From G965240465 sp965249525 (GTDB taxonomy: Bacteria; SAR324; JACQKK01): a stretch of 64,000 nucleotides of DNA. The position numbers and the translations under genes were made by a program. The stretch lies in NCBI GenBank assembly GCA_965249525.1, contig OZ252237.1, forward strand, positions 1,612,001 to 1,676,000. The letters run 5' to 3'. The notes below the pieces were generated by a model that saw only the letters and a list, made by a program, of their open reading frames with translations, ran no database searches and was not told where the DNA came from. This document shows positions 46,001 through 54,800 of the stretch, one piece after another. Numbering within the stretch: the first letter of the stretch is position 1; each line of letters begins with the position of its first letter.

Positions 46001-46461
46001 ACCAAATCGCCCAATTAGAAGCACTGCTTGCACGCTGTCTCTGGCAAATAAACGAACAACAAGCTTTCGATTTAGCTAAAACCGCCATCCAAAACTGGCC
46101 TTCATCTTCTCCTTCTCCATCTTGGATCTCACTGCTACTGGCACAAGCATACTTGCAGAAAAATCAACCCAACGCCGCATGGAAAGCTTTTTCTAAAAGT
46201 CACTGCAATCTTCATATGAAAGAAGCCACCGCTATCCTGCAAAAGATTTGTTGGCAATTACAACAATGTCCCGATACCTCTCCTCAACAATTGCTCAAAT
46301 CACACTTGTTGCTAGAAGAACACCTACGTTCTCAGCAAGCACCCGAACAAGATATTGCCCAAGTACTCGATAAAATCGGCGGCTTTTACTACCGCCTCGG
46401 AGAACATCAAAAATCCACCCAAGCCTACCAACGACGACTACAACTGCAGCCAATCAAATAA
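43012..46461 (+). CDS. CHAT-like/STAND NTPase/helical-repeat protein, probably catalytically dead protease
   Basis: 1149 residues in three parts. Residues 1-330 resemble a CHAT (caspase-like) domain: LLQIEDPAWADYPWELLHDG near 93 is the characteristic pre-domain block, then VFWLSSYADEHGWYL near 230, LLLLQDSSSW near 273 and GVPHLVRVRGMLSPTVQSRY near 302. Where CHAT proteases have a catalytic His and Cys, I see Tyr/Ser, so activity is probably lost. Residues 420-700 are a STAND NTPase: Walker A APASSGKT near 433, Walker B LLVMEH near 541, then RALVLTRTDEE. Residues 750-1149 are Leu/Gln-rich helical repeats (TPR-like). No ribosome site precedes ATG 43012. A defence or signalling role is possible. 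No partner gene is seen. Confidence 0.65.
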   Translation: MISSSAHWVRLHPEQVELPAQKIVYPLPEPSRKLREQLASWSEHLYCEAWRSIFPKEQREAARVFRNLGESLFTWINGTAWRQHLRSNVFLLLQIEDPAWADYPWELLHDGRMWLGLHQGVIRLPPANAASSQYSSIPQVASVTAPNFSVEQPLRMVTTSAQPPAQGDNQALIARLRRMQKQLPPDFLNLPESWRSFPQQSTNDHPPVDYRTLDPLGRSNLLQLLAASPNVFWLSSYADEHGWYLESPQARLETVNSASLKHQLEIANRNGLKLLLLQDSSSWIYPAHSHKTDIELLGSGVPHLVRVRGMLSPTVQSRYLKQLLAGLTAGYCPASSHLNAIQHVALWGGHHGQWAHLRLLQSLLFSSPITKTATVQNNHQLNWQQFWRQHQQHPLPTISKRSSQRCADRHLVLLGLLQYLDPQSQSSAPLVHLKAPASSGKTILVQEAVHHLASQYAQVLYVDGKHLPSSLEESGLQSVIGHQDTNNNEVVLWQSLKSMLEAKNCKSEKKPGSQQTQLDDETPMKISKDFRAAWLEAPPTLLVMEHVEHREEWRSVADVLARNGGSHRALVLTRTDEETLNSKAVIELNPLDEEGFGYVFGPFFLQALATRSDAEQLRALCAEHLLLGRLLSSALDWPPSKMVKLFCERATDPTTGETNKLEASKEILYWLVQSALPHFSMLERKLLILFSLCPAPLHVELLKRSVQERECQTTLEQLEKRGWLQSLNNRQMWSLSGTLRHPLSEQLLNQTSLEQACTSLLEAMLSLLREQSPHTDTQSLQPLQTLLVEQQANICELALLLLELKQAPALLSLYQQLKPCFMASSTSVSLVHCEQVLLACLLRSIEQCRQRRQSLSAELAAMELSALVRMAQQVSAIHNRQAAIYLAQKALKHPAAQNTASKSNLNTNTTSHQLLYAHQILSESLLVLHSFSKAKTAIQHWLQAAKDLQHPQSLIQACQQLFQLHQHTAKNNTIPSKLLSTLQTQLDWLKQHQVPSDQIAQLEALLARCLWQINEQQAFDLAKTAIQNWPSSSPSPSWISLLLAQAYLQKNQPNAAWKAFSKSHCNLHMKEATAILQKICWQLQQCPDTSPQQLLKSHLLLEEHLRSQQAPEQDIAQVLDKIGGFYYRLGEHQKSTQAYQRRLQLQPIK

Positions 46462-46505
46462 ATACATTCACGCTGAAGAATTACTCTTGCAGTAAATCAA
46501 AGTCA

Positions 46506-47132
46506 TTAGTCATTTTTTTTATTTTTTGGAATGTTTACCTGACGCGCACGTTGAAAAGAGAACCAGTACTCCAGTCCACTGAGAATAGCCAGCAACGCAC
46601 TAATCCACAGTAGAACACGCCCCAGATAGTCGGTAGGCAACCCCAAAGGACGATGTGACACCAGCAATGTACCCACCGCAACCATCTGTATAACCGTTTT
46701 TGTTTTGGCCAATTTGCTGGCTGCCATCGCCCAGCCTTTTAAAGCTGCTATCTGACGCAGTACAGATACACTTAAATCCCGCGCTAAGATAAGTATTACT
46801 GGTAGCACTTCTATTCGTCGCAATCCCACCAAACTCACCAGTAAACTTACCACCAGCAGCTTATCCGCCAACGGATCCAATAATTTTCCTTCTTGTGATA
46901 ACCGCCCGCTTGCACGCGCCAGCCTTCCATCGGCAATATCTGTCAGTCCCGCCAATATAAACAGTACCAATGCTGCCCAATTATATATGGGCGCATCCAA
47001 ATACAACAAAACTAACAACGGTGGCAATGCTGCCACCCGCGAGAATGTTAGTTGATTGGGGGTAATCAACTGTTTCCAGTTGGAGAATGATGTCCTTTTG
47101 TTGACATGTCTGTTAGCAGAAGTAGTTCTCAT
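46506..47132 (-). CDS. pgsA: CDP-diacylglycerol--glycerol-3-phosphate 3-phosphatidyltransferase
   Basis: 208 residues with several membrane helices. The CDP-alcohol phosphatidyltransferase signature D-x2-D-G-x2-A-R-x8-G-x3-D-x3-D is intact: DIADGRLAR near residue 66 then GKLLDPLADK. TPNQLTFSRVAALPPLLVLL is the family N-terminal helix. It makes phosphatidylglycerol phosphate at the inner membrane. The first 20 residues are basic and variable, so a start at a later codon is possible. It is convergent with the CHAT-like/STAND gene (44 bases apart) and divergent from hemA across 350 bases. Confidence 0.92.
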   Translation of the reverse strand: MRTTSANRHVNKRTSFSNWKQLITPNQLTFSRVAALPPLLVLLYLDAPIYNWAALVLFILAGLTDIADGRLARASGRLSQEGKLLDPLADKLLVVSLLVSLVGLRRIEVLPVILILARDLSVSVLRQIAALKGWAMAASKLAKTKTVIQMVAVGTLLVSHRPLGLPTDYLGRVLLWISALLAILSGLEYWFSFQRARQVNIPKNKKND

Positions 47133-47488
47133 GGTCGGTTTTTCGTCGCTTGTGTCTCTATAGAAAAGCCAATTGCCAAGTTTCTAGCCACAGGTTAGTA
47201 TTGGAAAAGACAAACCGGCTGATGAAAACTTCGGTGTGTCGTTTTTCAACCGGGACAGCAGATAGAAAACCTGCCTTGGATTTCTTTCTTTGGCTGACCC
47301 ATGTTGATAATGTTGTCATTCAGATGATTGAGAATTCATCTCTAAAGAAAATATTAGCTCTTTCTGGCTGCATAAACCAACATTTTTTTCTCTCCCACGC
47401 TAAATGGTTGATTTGCAGTTGCCGAAGAAGACTTTATTTTAGCTGCTAAAAATCACTTTAAATTTAGGCGTTTGACAGGAAAATTTTG
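47133..47488. other. Divergent gap between pgsA and hemA
   Basis: About 355 bases between two divergent genes. A plus-strand frame here (47150-47449) has a Cys/Arg-rich composition and no recognised domain; I take it as non-coding. A TTGATT near 47410 with TTTATT about 17 bases on could be a hemA promoter, but this is weak. No RNA element recognised. Confidence 0.4.
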
Positions 47489-48913
47489 ATGTACCTGCAT
47501 TTGCTTGGTTTTGATTTTCGCAATAGCACCTCAGAACTGCGAGAGACGCTGTATACTCCCGCAGGCAATATGACAGGACTATTAAAGGAAACTATTCGTG
47601 CATGCGAATGGAAAGAGGTGTTTTGGCTAACTACTTGCCATCGGGTGGAGTGTTATATGGTCTGTCAGTCAGCTGCAAACGAGACGTTTGCTCGCTTTGC
47701 GGCATGGTTGACAGCTCAGTTTGACTTGCCCAGCAAAAATTGGAGAGAGGAATGCCTGCATTTAAGCGGCAAGGACGCAGCACGACACCTGCTAAGGGTA
47801 GCTTCTAGTTTAGATTCCATGTTGGTGGGCGAACCCCAAATTCTCGGTCAAGTGAAGCAAGCTTATCGTCAAGCTTTGCAAGCAAAAACGCTAGGCCCAG
47901 TATTACATTCTTTGTTGGAGCATGCTTTTCATACAGCCAAGCGGGTACGTTCAGAAACTCAAGTGGCTATCAATCCATTGTCTATCGGCCAGGTATCTGC
48001 GCAATTGGCGCGCAAGATTTTCGGTTCACTAAAGGACAAATGCTTGTTGCTGCTGGGCGCAGGGGAAATGGCTCAACTGGCAGCATTGGAATTGAAAAAG
48101 GATGGTTTACGACATTTGCGGATAGCTAGCCGCACACTTGTTCAGGCCCAAGCATTGGCAGAACAGGTGCAAGGTCAGCCTTTAAGCTTCGCCAATTTGG
48201 ATAACGCCTTGGCTGCCTCTGATATCATATTGGGAGCTAGCAGCGCCTCCTATCCACTAATTACCCAAAACATGACCGCTAATGCCTTAAAAACACGCAA
48301 AGGACAGCCGATTTTCTTCATTGACATTGCCATGCCTCATGACATTGATCCTGCTGTGAACAACCTGGCCAACGCTTATCGCTACGATCTGGAGGACTTA
48401 CAAGGATTGGCACAGCAAAACCGTCTTGCTAGAGAACAAGAAGCCAGTAAAGCCTTAAAATTGGTGGAAATAGAATTGGATCTCTGGCTGGAACGCCAGC
48501 AAGAAATGCGTGCTGCACCTCTGGTACGTGCTCTGCGAAATCATGTAACCCAACTGGGAGAAGCCGAACTGCAACGCACCTTGACTGCTCTACGACATCA
48601 AGATCCTTCAGCTGCTCGCATGCTAGAAACAAATCTCAGAAAAATGATGCACCGCTTTATTCGCAACTTGTTACATATCCCTTCAACCAAATTGAAACGC
48701 CTGGTGGCTCAACAAGCCTTGCCTGCAGAACCAGACTCCTTTCTTCATGAGACAGGCGAACCACTGTTATCCCAACTGCCTGTCCTCTCTCATGCCCAAG
48801 CACTGGCAGAACTGTTTGAGTTACAGCCTTTAGACTTAAATAATACCCAAGAGCAACCCACCAATGCCGATTCACCCACAACTACTCTGGAATCCTATCA
48901 AAAACGCCGATGA
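47489..48913 (+). CDS. hemA: Glutamyl-tRNA reductase
   Basis: 474 residues from ATG 47489 (TTG just upstream is the open-frame start); AGGAAA precedes it. First committed step of C5 haem synthesis, reducing Glu-tRNA to glutamate-1-semialdehyde. The active-site block reads LTTCHRVECY with the nucleophile Cys retained but CNRxE altered to CHRVE. SSLDSMLVGEPQILGQVKQAY near 110 (trimmed) and LLLLGAGEMAQLA near 188 (NADPH site) are family blocks; the C-terminal dimerisation helices follow. hemD overlaps the stop by four bases (ATGA). hemC is not between them, unlike many hemACD operons. The C5 route argues against most Alphaproteobacteria. Confidence 0.93.
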   Translation: MYLHLLGFDFRNSTSELRETLYTPAGNMTGLLKETIRACEWKEVFWLTTCHRVECYMVCQSAANETFARFAAWLTAQFDLPSKNWREECLHLSGKDAARHLLRVASSLDSMLVGEPQILGQVKQAYRQALQAKTLGPVLHSLLEHAFHTAKRVRSETQVAINPLSIGQVSAQLARKIFGSLKDKCLLLLGAGEMAQLAALELKKDGLRHLRIASRTLVQAQALAEQVQGQPLSFANLDNALAASDIILGASSASYPLITQNMTANALKTRKGQPIFFIDIAMPHDIDPAVNNLANAYRYDLEDLQGLAQQNRLAREQEASKALKLVEIELDLWLERQQEMRAAPLVRALRNHVTQLGEAELQRTLTALRHQDPSAARMLETNLRKMMHRFIRNLLHIPSTKLKRLVAQQALPAEPDSFLHETGEPLLSQLPVLSHAQALAELFELQPLDLNNTQEQPTNADSPTTTLESYQKRR

Positions 48914-49722
48914 ACATTCGCAAACCTCTGGCGGGCAAACTTGTACTTAATACCCGTCCCGCTGAAATCGCCCAAAGTCTCACCAAATTATTGGCTGAAC
49001 AAGATGCAGAAGTCTTGGAATGTCCCATGCTGGTGTTTAAACCCCCTTCCTCATGGGAAGCTTGCGATAAATTCTATCAACAACTCCAACCCGAACACTG
49101 GGTAGTTTTCACAAGTGCCATCGCCATTAAGCGTTTGGCAGAACGATTGATCCAACAAACGCAACCTCTAGAAAAACTCAATCTGTCCTCTCTAGCTTCC
49201 ATTGGCCCCAGCACTGCTGAAACCCTCGCAGAATATCAACTGAAAGCCACCCTCATATCCAAAATATCCAAACAAGAAAATCTGCTGGAACATCTATTAC
49301 AATCTTTGCCTCCAACTTCCACCCTTTGGATTCCTCGCGCTCTCCAAGCACGTTCTGTATTGGAAGATGGCCTCCAACAAGCTGGACATCAAGTACACAT
49401 CGTCCCCGTTTACCAAACAGCACCACCCAAAAGCGGTCTTGCCAAAGCAGAATCTGCTATCATGGAAGGCCGCCTGGACTGGCTGGTTTTTACCAGTTCC
49501 CAAGCTGTCAGTCACTTTATTGATTCCCTCTCTTCGGCCACCAGAAACGCACTCAGAAAATATAACCCCCGCACCGCTTGTTTAGGCAGCATTACCTCAG
49601 AAACCGCACGCCTTCACGGATTAAGGGTAGCCGCACAACCTTCTCAGCAGAACATGACTGCGCTAGTTCAAATTATAGTACAAGTAGAAATTGACCAATC
49701 CACCAAAACTTTGCCCGCATAA
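48910..49722 (+). CDS. hemD: Uroporphyrinogen-III synthase
   Basis: 270 residues. It closes hydroxymethylbilane with ring D inversion to form uroporphyrinogen III. The family is poorly conserved, but VLNTRPAEIAQSL near 12, WVVFTSAIAIKRLAE near 62, IGPSTAETLAEY near 100 and WLVFTSSQAVSHFI near 195 match its two-domain pattern. The ATG overlaps the hemA stop (ATGA), which supports the assignment, as hemA and hemD share a pathway. A 24-base gap separates it from the next gene. Confidence 0.88.
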   Translation: MNIRKPLAGKLVLNTRPAEIAQSLTKLLAEQDAEVLECPMLVFKPPSSWEACDKFYQQLQPEHWVVFTSAIAIKRLAERLIQQTQPLEKLNLSSLASIGPSTAETLAEYQLKATLISKISKQENLLEHLLQSLPPTSTLWIPRALQARSVLEDGLQQAGHQVHIVPVYQTAPPKSGLAKAESAIMEGRLDWLVFTSSQAVSHFIDSLSSATRNALRKYNPRTACLGSITSETARLHGLRVAAQPSQQNMTALVQIIVQVEIDQSTKTLPA

Positions 49723-49746
49723 AACCCATGTCCTCAGCCATAAACC

Positions 49747-50127
49747 ATGTATTTTCTGCTAAGCAACCACACCACTGCATCTCCACACAATACACAGCAG
49801 CAGCTGCAACAGCTGGCACTACAATACCTGTTGCACAACTTTCTATACAGCCAACTGCAACAGCCCCTAATCAGTGACGCTGACTATGATCGCATCGCAC
49901 AAAAACTATGGCAGCTTCACCAACAACATCCAGATATCCCTCTGCCACATCAAAAGCTTTTACAGTCAGCCCTCGGACCAGAAGCTTCCAGCTTTGTCAT
50001 CCGCAACTACCCCCCCCACATCATTACCATTGCTTTGAAATTGCTTTATGCCTACTCTAAACAGCGCAACGATTTCCGCGAATTCGTAGAACGCAAAGGC
50101 TACTGCATCATCCATGCTTTTTCTTAA
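49747..50127 (+). CDS. Small protein resembling the Ia domain of NAD-dependent DNA ligase
   Basis: 126 residues. QYLLHNFLYSQLQQPLISDADYDRI and the following HQQHPDIPLPHQ resemble the start of LigA, where Y-Y-x-L-D-x-P-x-I-S-D-A-E-Y-D-x-L binds the nicotinamide mononucleotide half of NAD (trimmed: PLISDADYDRIAQKLWQLH). The adenylation, OB, zinc and BRCT domains are absent, so it is not a ligase. Small Ia-domain proteins of this type are known but their role is not clear. It sits between hemD (24 bases) and dnaB (108 bases), all plus strand. Confidence 0.6.
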   Translation: MYFLLSNHTTASPHNTQQQLQQLALQYLLHNFLYSQLQQPLISDADYDRIAQKLWQLHQQHPDIPLPHQKLLQSALGPEASSFVIRNYPPHIITIALKLLYAYSKQRNDFREFVERKGYCIIHAFS

Positions 50128-50234
50128 ACCAACAGCAATCAACTGATAAACTGTGTGAAGCAAACCATTTGCTCGTCGTGATATTTTTCCATATCTCTTT
50201 TTCCTTCTCATAAACCCCTGGCCTTTGAACACTT

Positions 50235-51584
50235 ATGGCAACCGCCAATCACCATCAAATGCCCCCTCACGACAAAGAAGCTGAACAGGGCGTATTGGGG
50301 ACTATCTTGCAAAACAACGAAACCTTTTTCCAGGTGGCTGACGTGTTGCAGGCAGAAAGTTTTCTTTCTCCCGCACACCGCTTGATATTCAATGCCATGC
50401 AGGCTCTGACCGAACGCCAACAACCCATTGATGATATCACCTTGGTCAGCCACTTGCGCAGTCGAGGAGAATTAGAAAAAGCCGGTGGGGTCCTTTATTT
50501 AGCCGAACTCAACGAAGCAGCACCAGTGGCTGCCAATGCCATGATATATGCAGACATTGTTCGTGAAAAATATCAGCTACGGCTGCTAATTGACTCAGCA
50601 GTGAATATCGCCAACCAAGGACGCCAAGATACTGAAAACGTAGGAGAACTGATTCAACAAGCCGAACATGTATTTTTGGAGTTGGCTAATCGTTCTGTTC
50701 GCCGCAGCTACCACGACTTGAAAAGCATCCTACAAACCAATTTCACTCAACTAGAGAAAGCCCAAACCCTCAAAGGAAAATTGAGTGGATTGCCTACCAG
50801 CTTTGCTGAATTGGATACCCTCACTAATGGTCTACAAGCCTCTGATTTCATCATCGTGGCTGCACGACCATCCATGGGCAAAACCTCTCTCGTCATGAAC
50901 ATGGCTCAACACATTGCCCATCACACCAACCAAACCGCACTGATATTTAGCTTGGAAATGTCCAAAGAACAGTTGGGCAAGCGGTTGCTATGCTCACATG
51001 CCAATATCAACACTAAAAAAATGGAAAGCGGCCGACTAGACCAAGACGATTGGGACAAACTTGCCCGTGCTACCAGTGAATTGGCCAGTACTCCCCTCTT
51101 CATTGACGATACCCCAGAAATCAACCCTCTTGCTGCTCGTGCTATCGCCCGTCGCATCAAATCTGAGCATAGCCTCTCCCTAGTGGTGGTGGATTACTTA
51201 CAACTGATGCAAAGCCAACTGAAACACGATAATCGAGAACAGGAAATTGCCCATATCTCGCGCAGTTTGAAAGCCATGGCTAAAGACTTGCAGGTCCCTG
51301 TTATTGCTTGTGCCCAACTCAATCGCATGCTGGAAACACGACAAAACAAACGTCCGCGCCTCTCAGATCTCCGAGAATCAGGCTCTATTGAACAAGATGC
51401 TGACTTGGTCATGTTCATTTACCGCGATGAAGTTTACAATCCCCATACCGAGTTTACAGGAATCGCAGAATTGCACATCGCCAAACATCGCAATGGGCCC
51501 ATCACTACCAATGAACACGGCATCCGCTTGTCTTTTATGCCAAGTCGCACCAAATTCGCCAACCTCAGCTACCGCGAATCCTAA
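50235..51584 (+). CDS. dnaB: Replicative DNA helicase DnaB
   Basis: 449 residues, a normal length with no intein. The N-terminal domain begins PPHDKEAEQGVLGTIL; the RecA-type helicase domain has Walker A AARPSMGKTSLVMN near residue 215, FSLEMSKEQLGKRL near 241, Walker B VVVDYLQLMQ near 317, and SRSLKAMAKDLQVPVI then LNRMLETRQNKRPRLSDLRESG (trimmed: RPRLSDLRESG) with the arginine-finger region. The ATPase and DnaA/DnaC-loading features are those of bacterial DnaB. Coding strand is C-rich. Confidence 0.97.
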   Translation: MATANHHQMPPHDKEAEQGVLGTILQNNETFFQVADVLQAESFLSPAHRLIFNAMQALTERQQPIDDITLVSHLRSRGELEKAGGVLYLAELNEAAPVAANAMIYADIVREKYQLRLLIDSAVNIANQGRQDTENVGELIQQAEHVFLELANRSVRRSYHDLKSILQTNFTQLEKAQTLKGKLSGLPTSFAELDTLTNGLQASDFIIVAARPSMGKTSLVMNMAQHIAHHTNQTALIFSLEMSKEQLGKRLLCSHANINTKKMESGRLDQDDWDKLARATSELASTPLFIDDTPEINPLAARAIARRIKSEHSLSLVVVDYLQLMQSQLKHDNREQEIAHISRSLKAMAKDLQVPVIACAQLNRMLETRQNKRPRLSDLRESGSIEQDADLVMFIYRDEVYNPHTEFTGIAELHIAKHRNGPITTNEHGIRLSFMPSRTKFANLSYRES

Positions 51585-51827
51585 GACACCTTCAACCATT
51601 CCCTTTGATGCCGTTACCTGCTACCTGCTTATGGAACGTCTTCATGGTAAAATAGATTGGGGACATCCCATATAAAATTTTTTAGGGTAATCCTTACTCA
51701 GTGAAAACCACATCTACGAGGAATACACCACTTTCCTTCACGACTAGCCCAACCAAGTAACGCATCATACCAACCGCTTAGAGCTCATTTTCTACAACAT
51801 CTTCGTCTTTCATCCAGATCAACCGCC
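51585..51827 (+). other. Intergenic region before the acidic repeat protein
   Basis: About 240 bases. I see no hairpin with a T-run and no clear promoter; the sequence agtgaaaacc to catccagatcaacc carries no recognised frame. The acidic protein's ATG (51828) has no clear Shine-Dalgarno sequence (aaccgcc precedes it). Confidence 0.4.
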
Positions 51828-54800
51828 ATGAAACGTAAGCAAACCAAACCACCAATTCCACCAACAGACGATTTGTTGAAAGACTTTGAAGCACTGCAGA
51901 CCAACTTGCCCTTATCAGAAAGCTTGCCTGAAGAACTGCCGGATGTCCTTGAAGAGTCATCCGCAGATCAAACTGCACCCCAATCCTTCTCCCCCAGCAC
52001 TACTCCTAAAACAAAAGTTGCCCAAAAAATACCCGATTTGCCCGAACACCCCTTCTGGCAACAAATGAATCCCCTTAAAGCCGCTTCGCAAAAAGAACCT
52101 CATACCCCAGACATTGCCGAAGACACCACCTCCCAACAAACAGCTGCTACTGCAGAAACCATCAGCAAAGACCCTACCGAACTGACCGACAGCGATCCAC
52201 CTCCAACAACCAGCAAGCTAGAAGAAACTTTTCATCCCGCTGCCTCAGATATTTCCCCATATGAATCCAACCAATATTTGGAAATGCTGGTTACCAAATT
52301 AGAAGCAGATGAAGACGACATCAGTACAAAAGTCCAAGCAAAATCATTCCCGACTGGAATTGTGACAGCTGAGGCTCCCGATGCCCAAGAACCTGCAGAA
52401 GAAATCGTAGAGGAAATCACTGAAACGGTAGTAAATGAGGCAGAAACAGTCATAGATGAAACCAAAGATATAGCCCCCACAATACCCTCTGTAACAGAGG
52501 ACATCCCCCCAGAAACAATCATCACCAGCGAAGCAGAGGAAGCTAGCGTTGCAAAAGAGACTCGTCCTGAAGACACTGTTACCGCCGAGGCTGCTACAAC
52601 AGACACCCAAGCAACACCTGCCCGTCAGCAAAACACTACTACCGCCGACGAAGAACCCCCTGTAACAGCAGTTGAAGCTTCCTCTGCCCAAGAACCCGAA
52701 GAAGAAATCGTAGAGGAAATCACTGAAACAGCAGTGAACGAAGTAGAAACAGCCATAGAGGAAATCAAAGATACAGCCCCAACAACACCCTCTGTAACAG
52801 AGGACATCACCCCAGAAGCAACCATCACCAGCGAAATAGACACGACTACAGAGAAAACTACCAGTCTGGCAGAAGAAGAACAAGCAGCTGAGGCCGAAGC
52901 ATCGCTTACAAAAGAACCCTCAAAAGACATTCTTGCTGTTTTATCGGATGAAGAGAGTTATGCCAAAGATCCTGATGCCTTCTGGGAAGGACCGGCACCC
53001 AAAGACCCAGAAATGTCAGCAGAAGAAGACATATCAGAAACCCCTACGCCCCATCAACAAGATGCCATTGATGACAAGGAACCCCCTTTATCAGTAGTTG
53101 AAGCTTCTGATCCTGAAACAGAAAAAACCACTGTAGAAGATATCACTGGCACAGCAGTGAGCAAGGCAGATTCAACCACAGATGAGACTGTCACTAGCAT
53201 GGTAGCAGATATGCTGGCAGAAGAGGACATATCCGCAGCAGAAACCCCCACAACATCCAAAACAGAAGACATCCCTCCAGAAGCAGCTACCACCAGCGAA
53301 GCAAAGGAAGCTATCGCTATAGAAGAGACTTCCATAACCGATCCCGCTAGAGCAGATACGCCAGCAACGCCTAAGGACAATCAGCAAGAAAAAATTACCC
53401 ATGAAGAGTTTCCCTTAACAAAAGATGAGGTCTTTAATATCCAATCAGAGGGAATCGATGAAACATCAGTGAGCAAGCCAGATACGGCCACGGAGGACAC
53501 TGTCGTCAACCTGGCAGCAGATATGCTGGCGGAAGAGAACTTATCAGTAGCAGAAACCCCCACAACATCCAAAACAGAAGACATCACCCCAGAAGACATC
53601 ACCCCAGAAGCAATCACCACCAGCGAAGCAAAGGAAGCTATCGCTATAGAAGAAACTTCCATAACCGATCCAGCTAGAGCAGATACGCCAGCAACGCCTA
53701 TCCCCTATCAGCAAGACGCCATTGTTGATGAGGAAATCCCTTTATCAGTAGCTGAAGCTCCTGATCCTCAAGTAGAAAAAACCACTGCAGAAGAAAACAC
53801 TGAAACAGCAGTGAGCGGGATAGAAGCAGCCACAGAGCATACTGTCGCCACCCTGCTAACAGAAGAAGAACAAGCAGTTGGGGCTGAGGCATCAATTGCA
53901 AAAGATTCTTCAGAGGACATGTTTGCTGTTTTGCCAGATGATGACGACAGTTTGACCATAGGTAGCGATTTTTGCGGGGAAAGACCGATACCTAAAGAAC
54001 AAGAAATAACGGCAGTAGATATGCTGGCGGAAGAGGACATTTCGGAAACAGAAGACATCGCACCAAAAGTAACCATCACCAGTGAGGCAGATGAAGCCGC
54101 TGTTATAGAAAAGACTCATCCTAAAGACACTGTTACGACCAGGCCTGCTACAGCAGAGACTCCTGTAGCACCTACTCTGTCTCAGCAAGACAAAATCACC
54201 TATGAAGAGTTTCTTTCCTCGGAAGGTGCCCCTGTCCCAGCAACAGAAAAATCTTCTCTCTGGAGAAATTTTTGGCGGCGCAAAAAATCATCCCCCAGTG
54301 ATTCACTTGCTGATGATGAGTCCCCTTTCACTTTAAAAAACGATGCTGTTCATCAAACTGTCCCTGCTGACACAGGATCACCTCCTGACACTGTCTCTGC
54401 CACTCCTTTTGGACAAACACCGCAAGTAACTCAAACAGATCAAATCAACAGCATCGACCAGATTGATGACCAAGAAAATGGCTGGGAACCTCCCACAGAA
54501 CCGTTGATTGCAGATATTCCACAGCAGCCAATAAAAACCGCAACAGGACAAGGTAACGATCGGGGTACAAACCAACATCCGCCCCTAAAATCCTTTCCAC
54601 AAACCAATCCCCTATTGGAAATTCGCTTGCCTGCCATTTGCGAAATCGGACAAGCACGGATTTCCTTTAAAGATCTGCTGCATCTTCATGAAGGTATGGT
54701 CATTCCTTTGCACCAAACTCCTCACGGATTGATGCAGCTATCCACCGGCGACAAAACAATTGCACTCGCGGAAGCCACTCAACAAACTGCCAACGACCGA

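Noticed and set aside
52232..54188. Reverse-strand Ser/Val/Cys-rich frames in the acidic repeat gene
   Set aside because: They are antisense images of the Glu/Thr/Ala repeats and have no ribosome sites.
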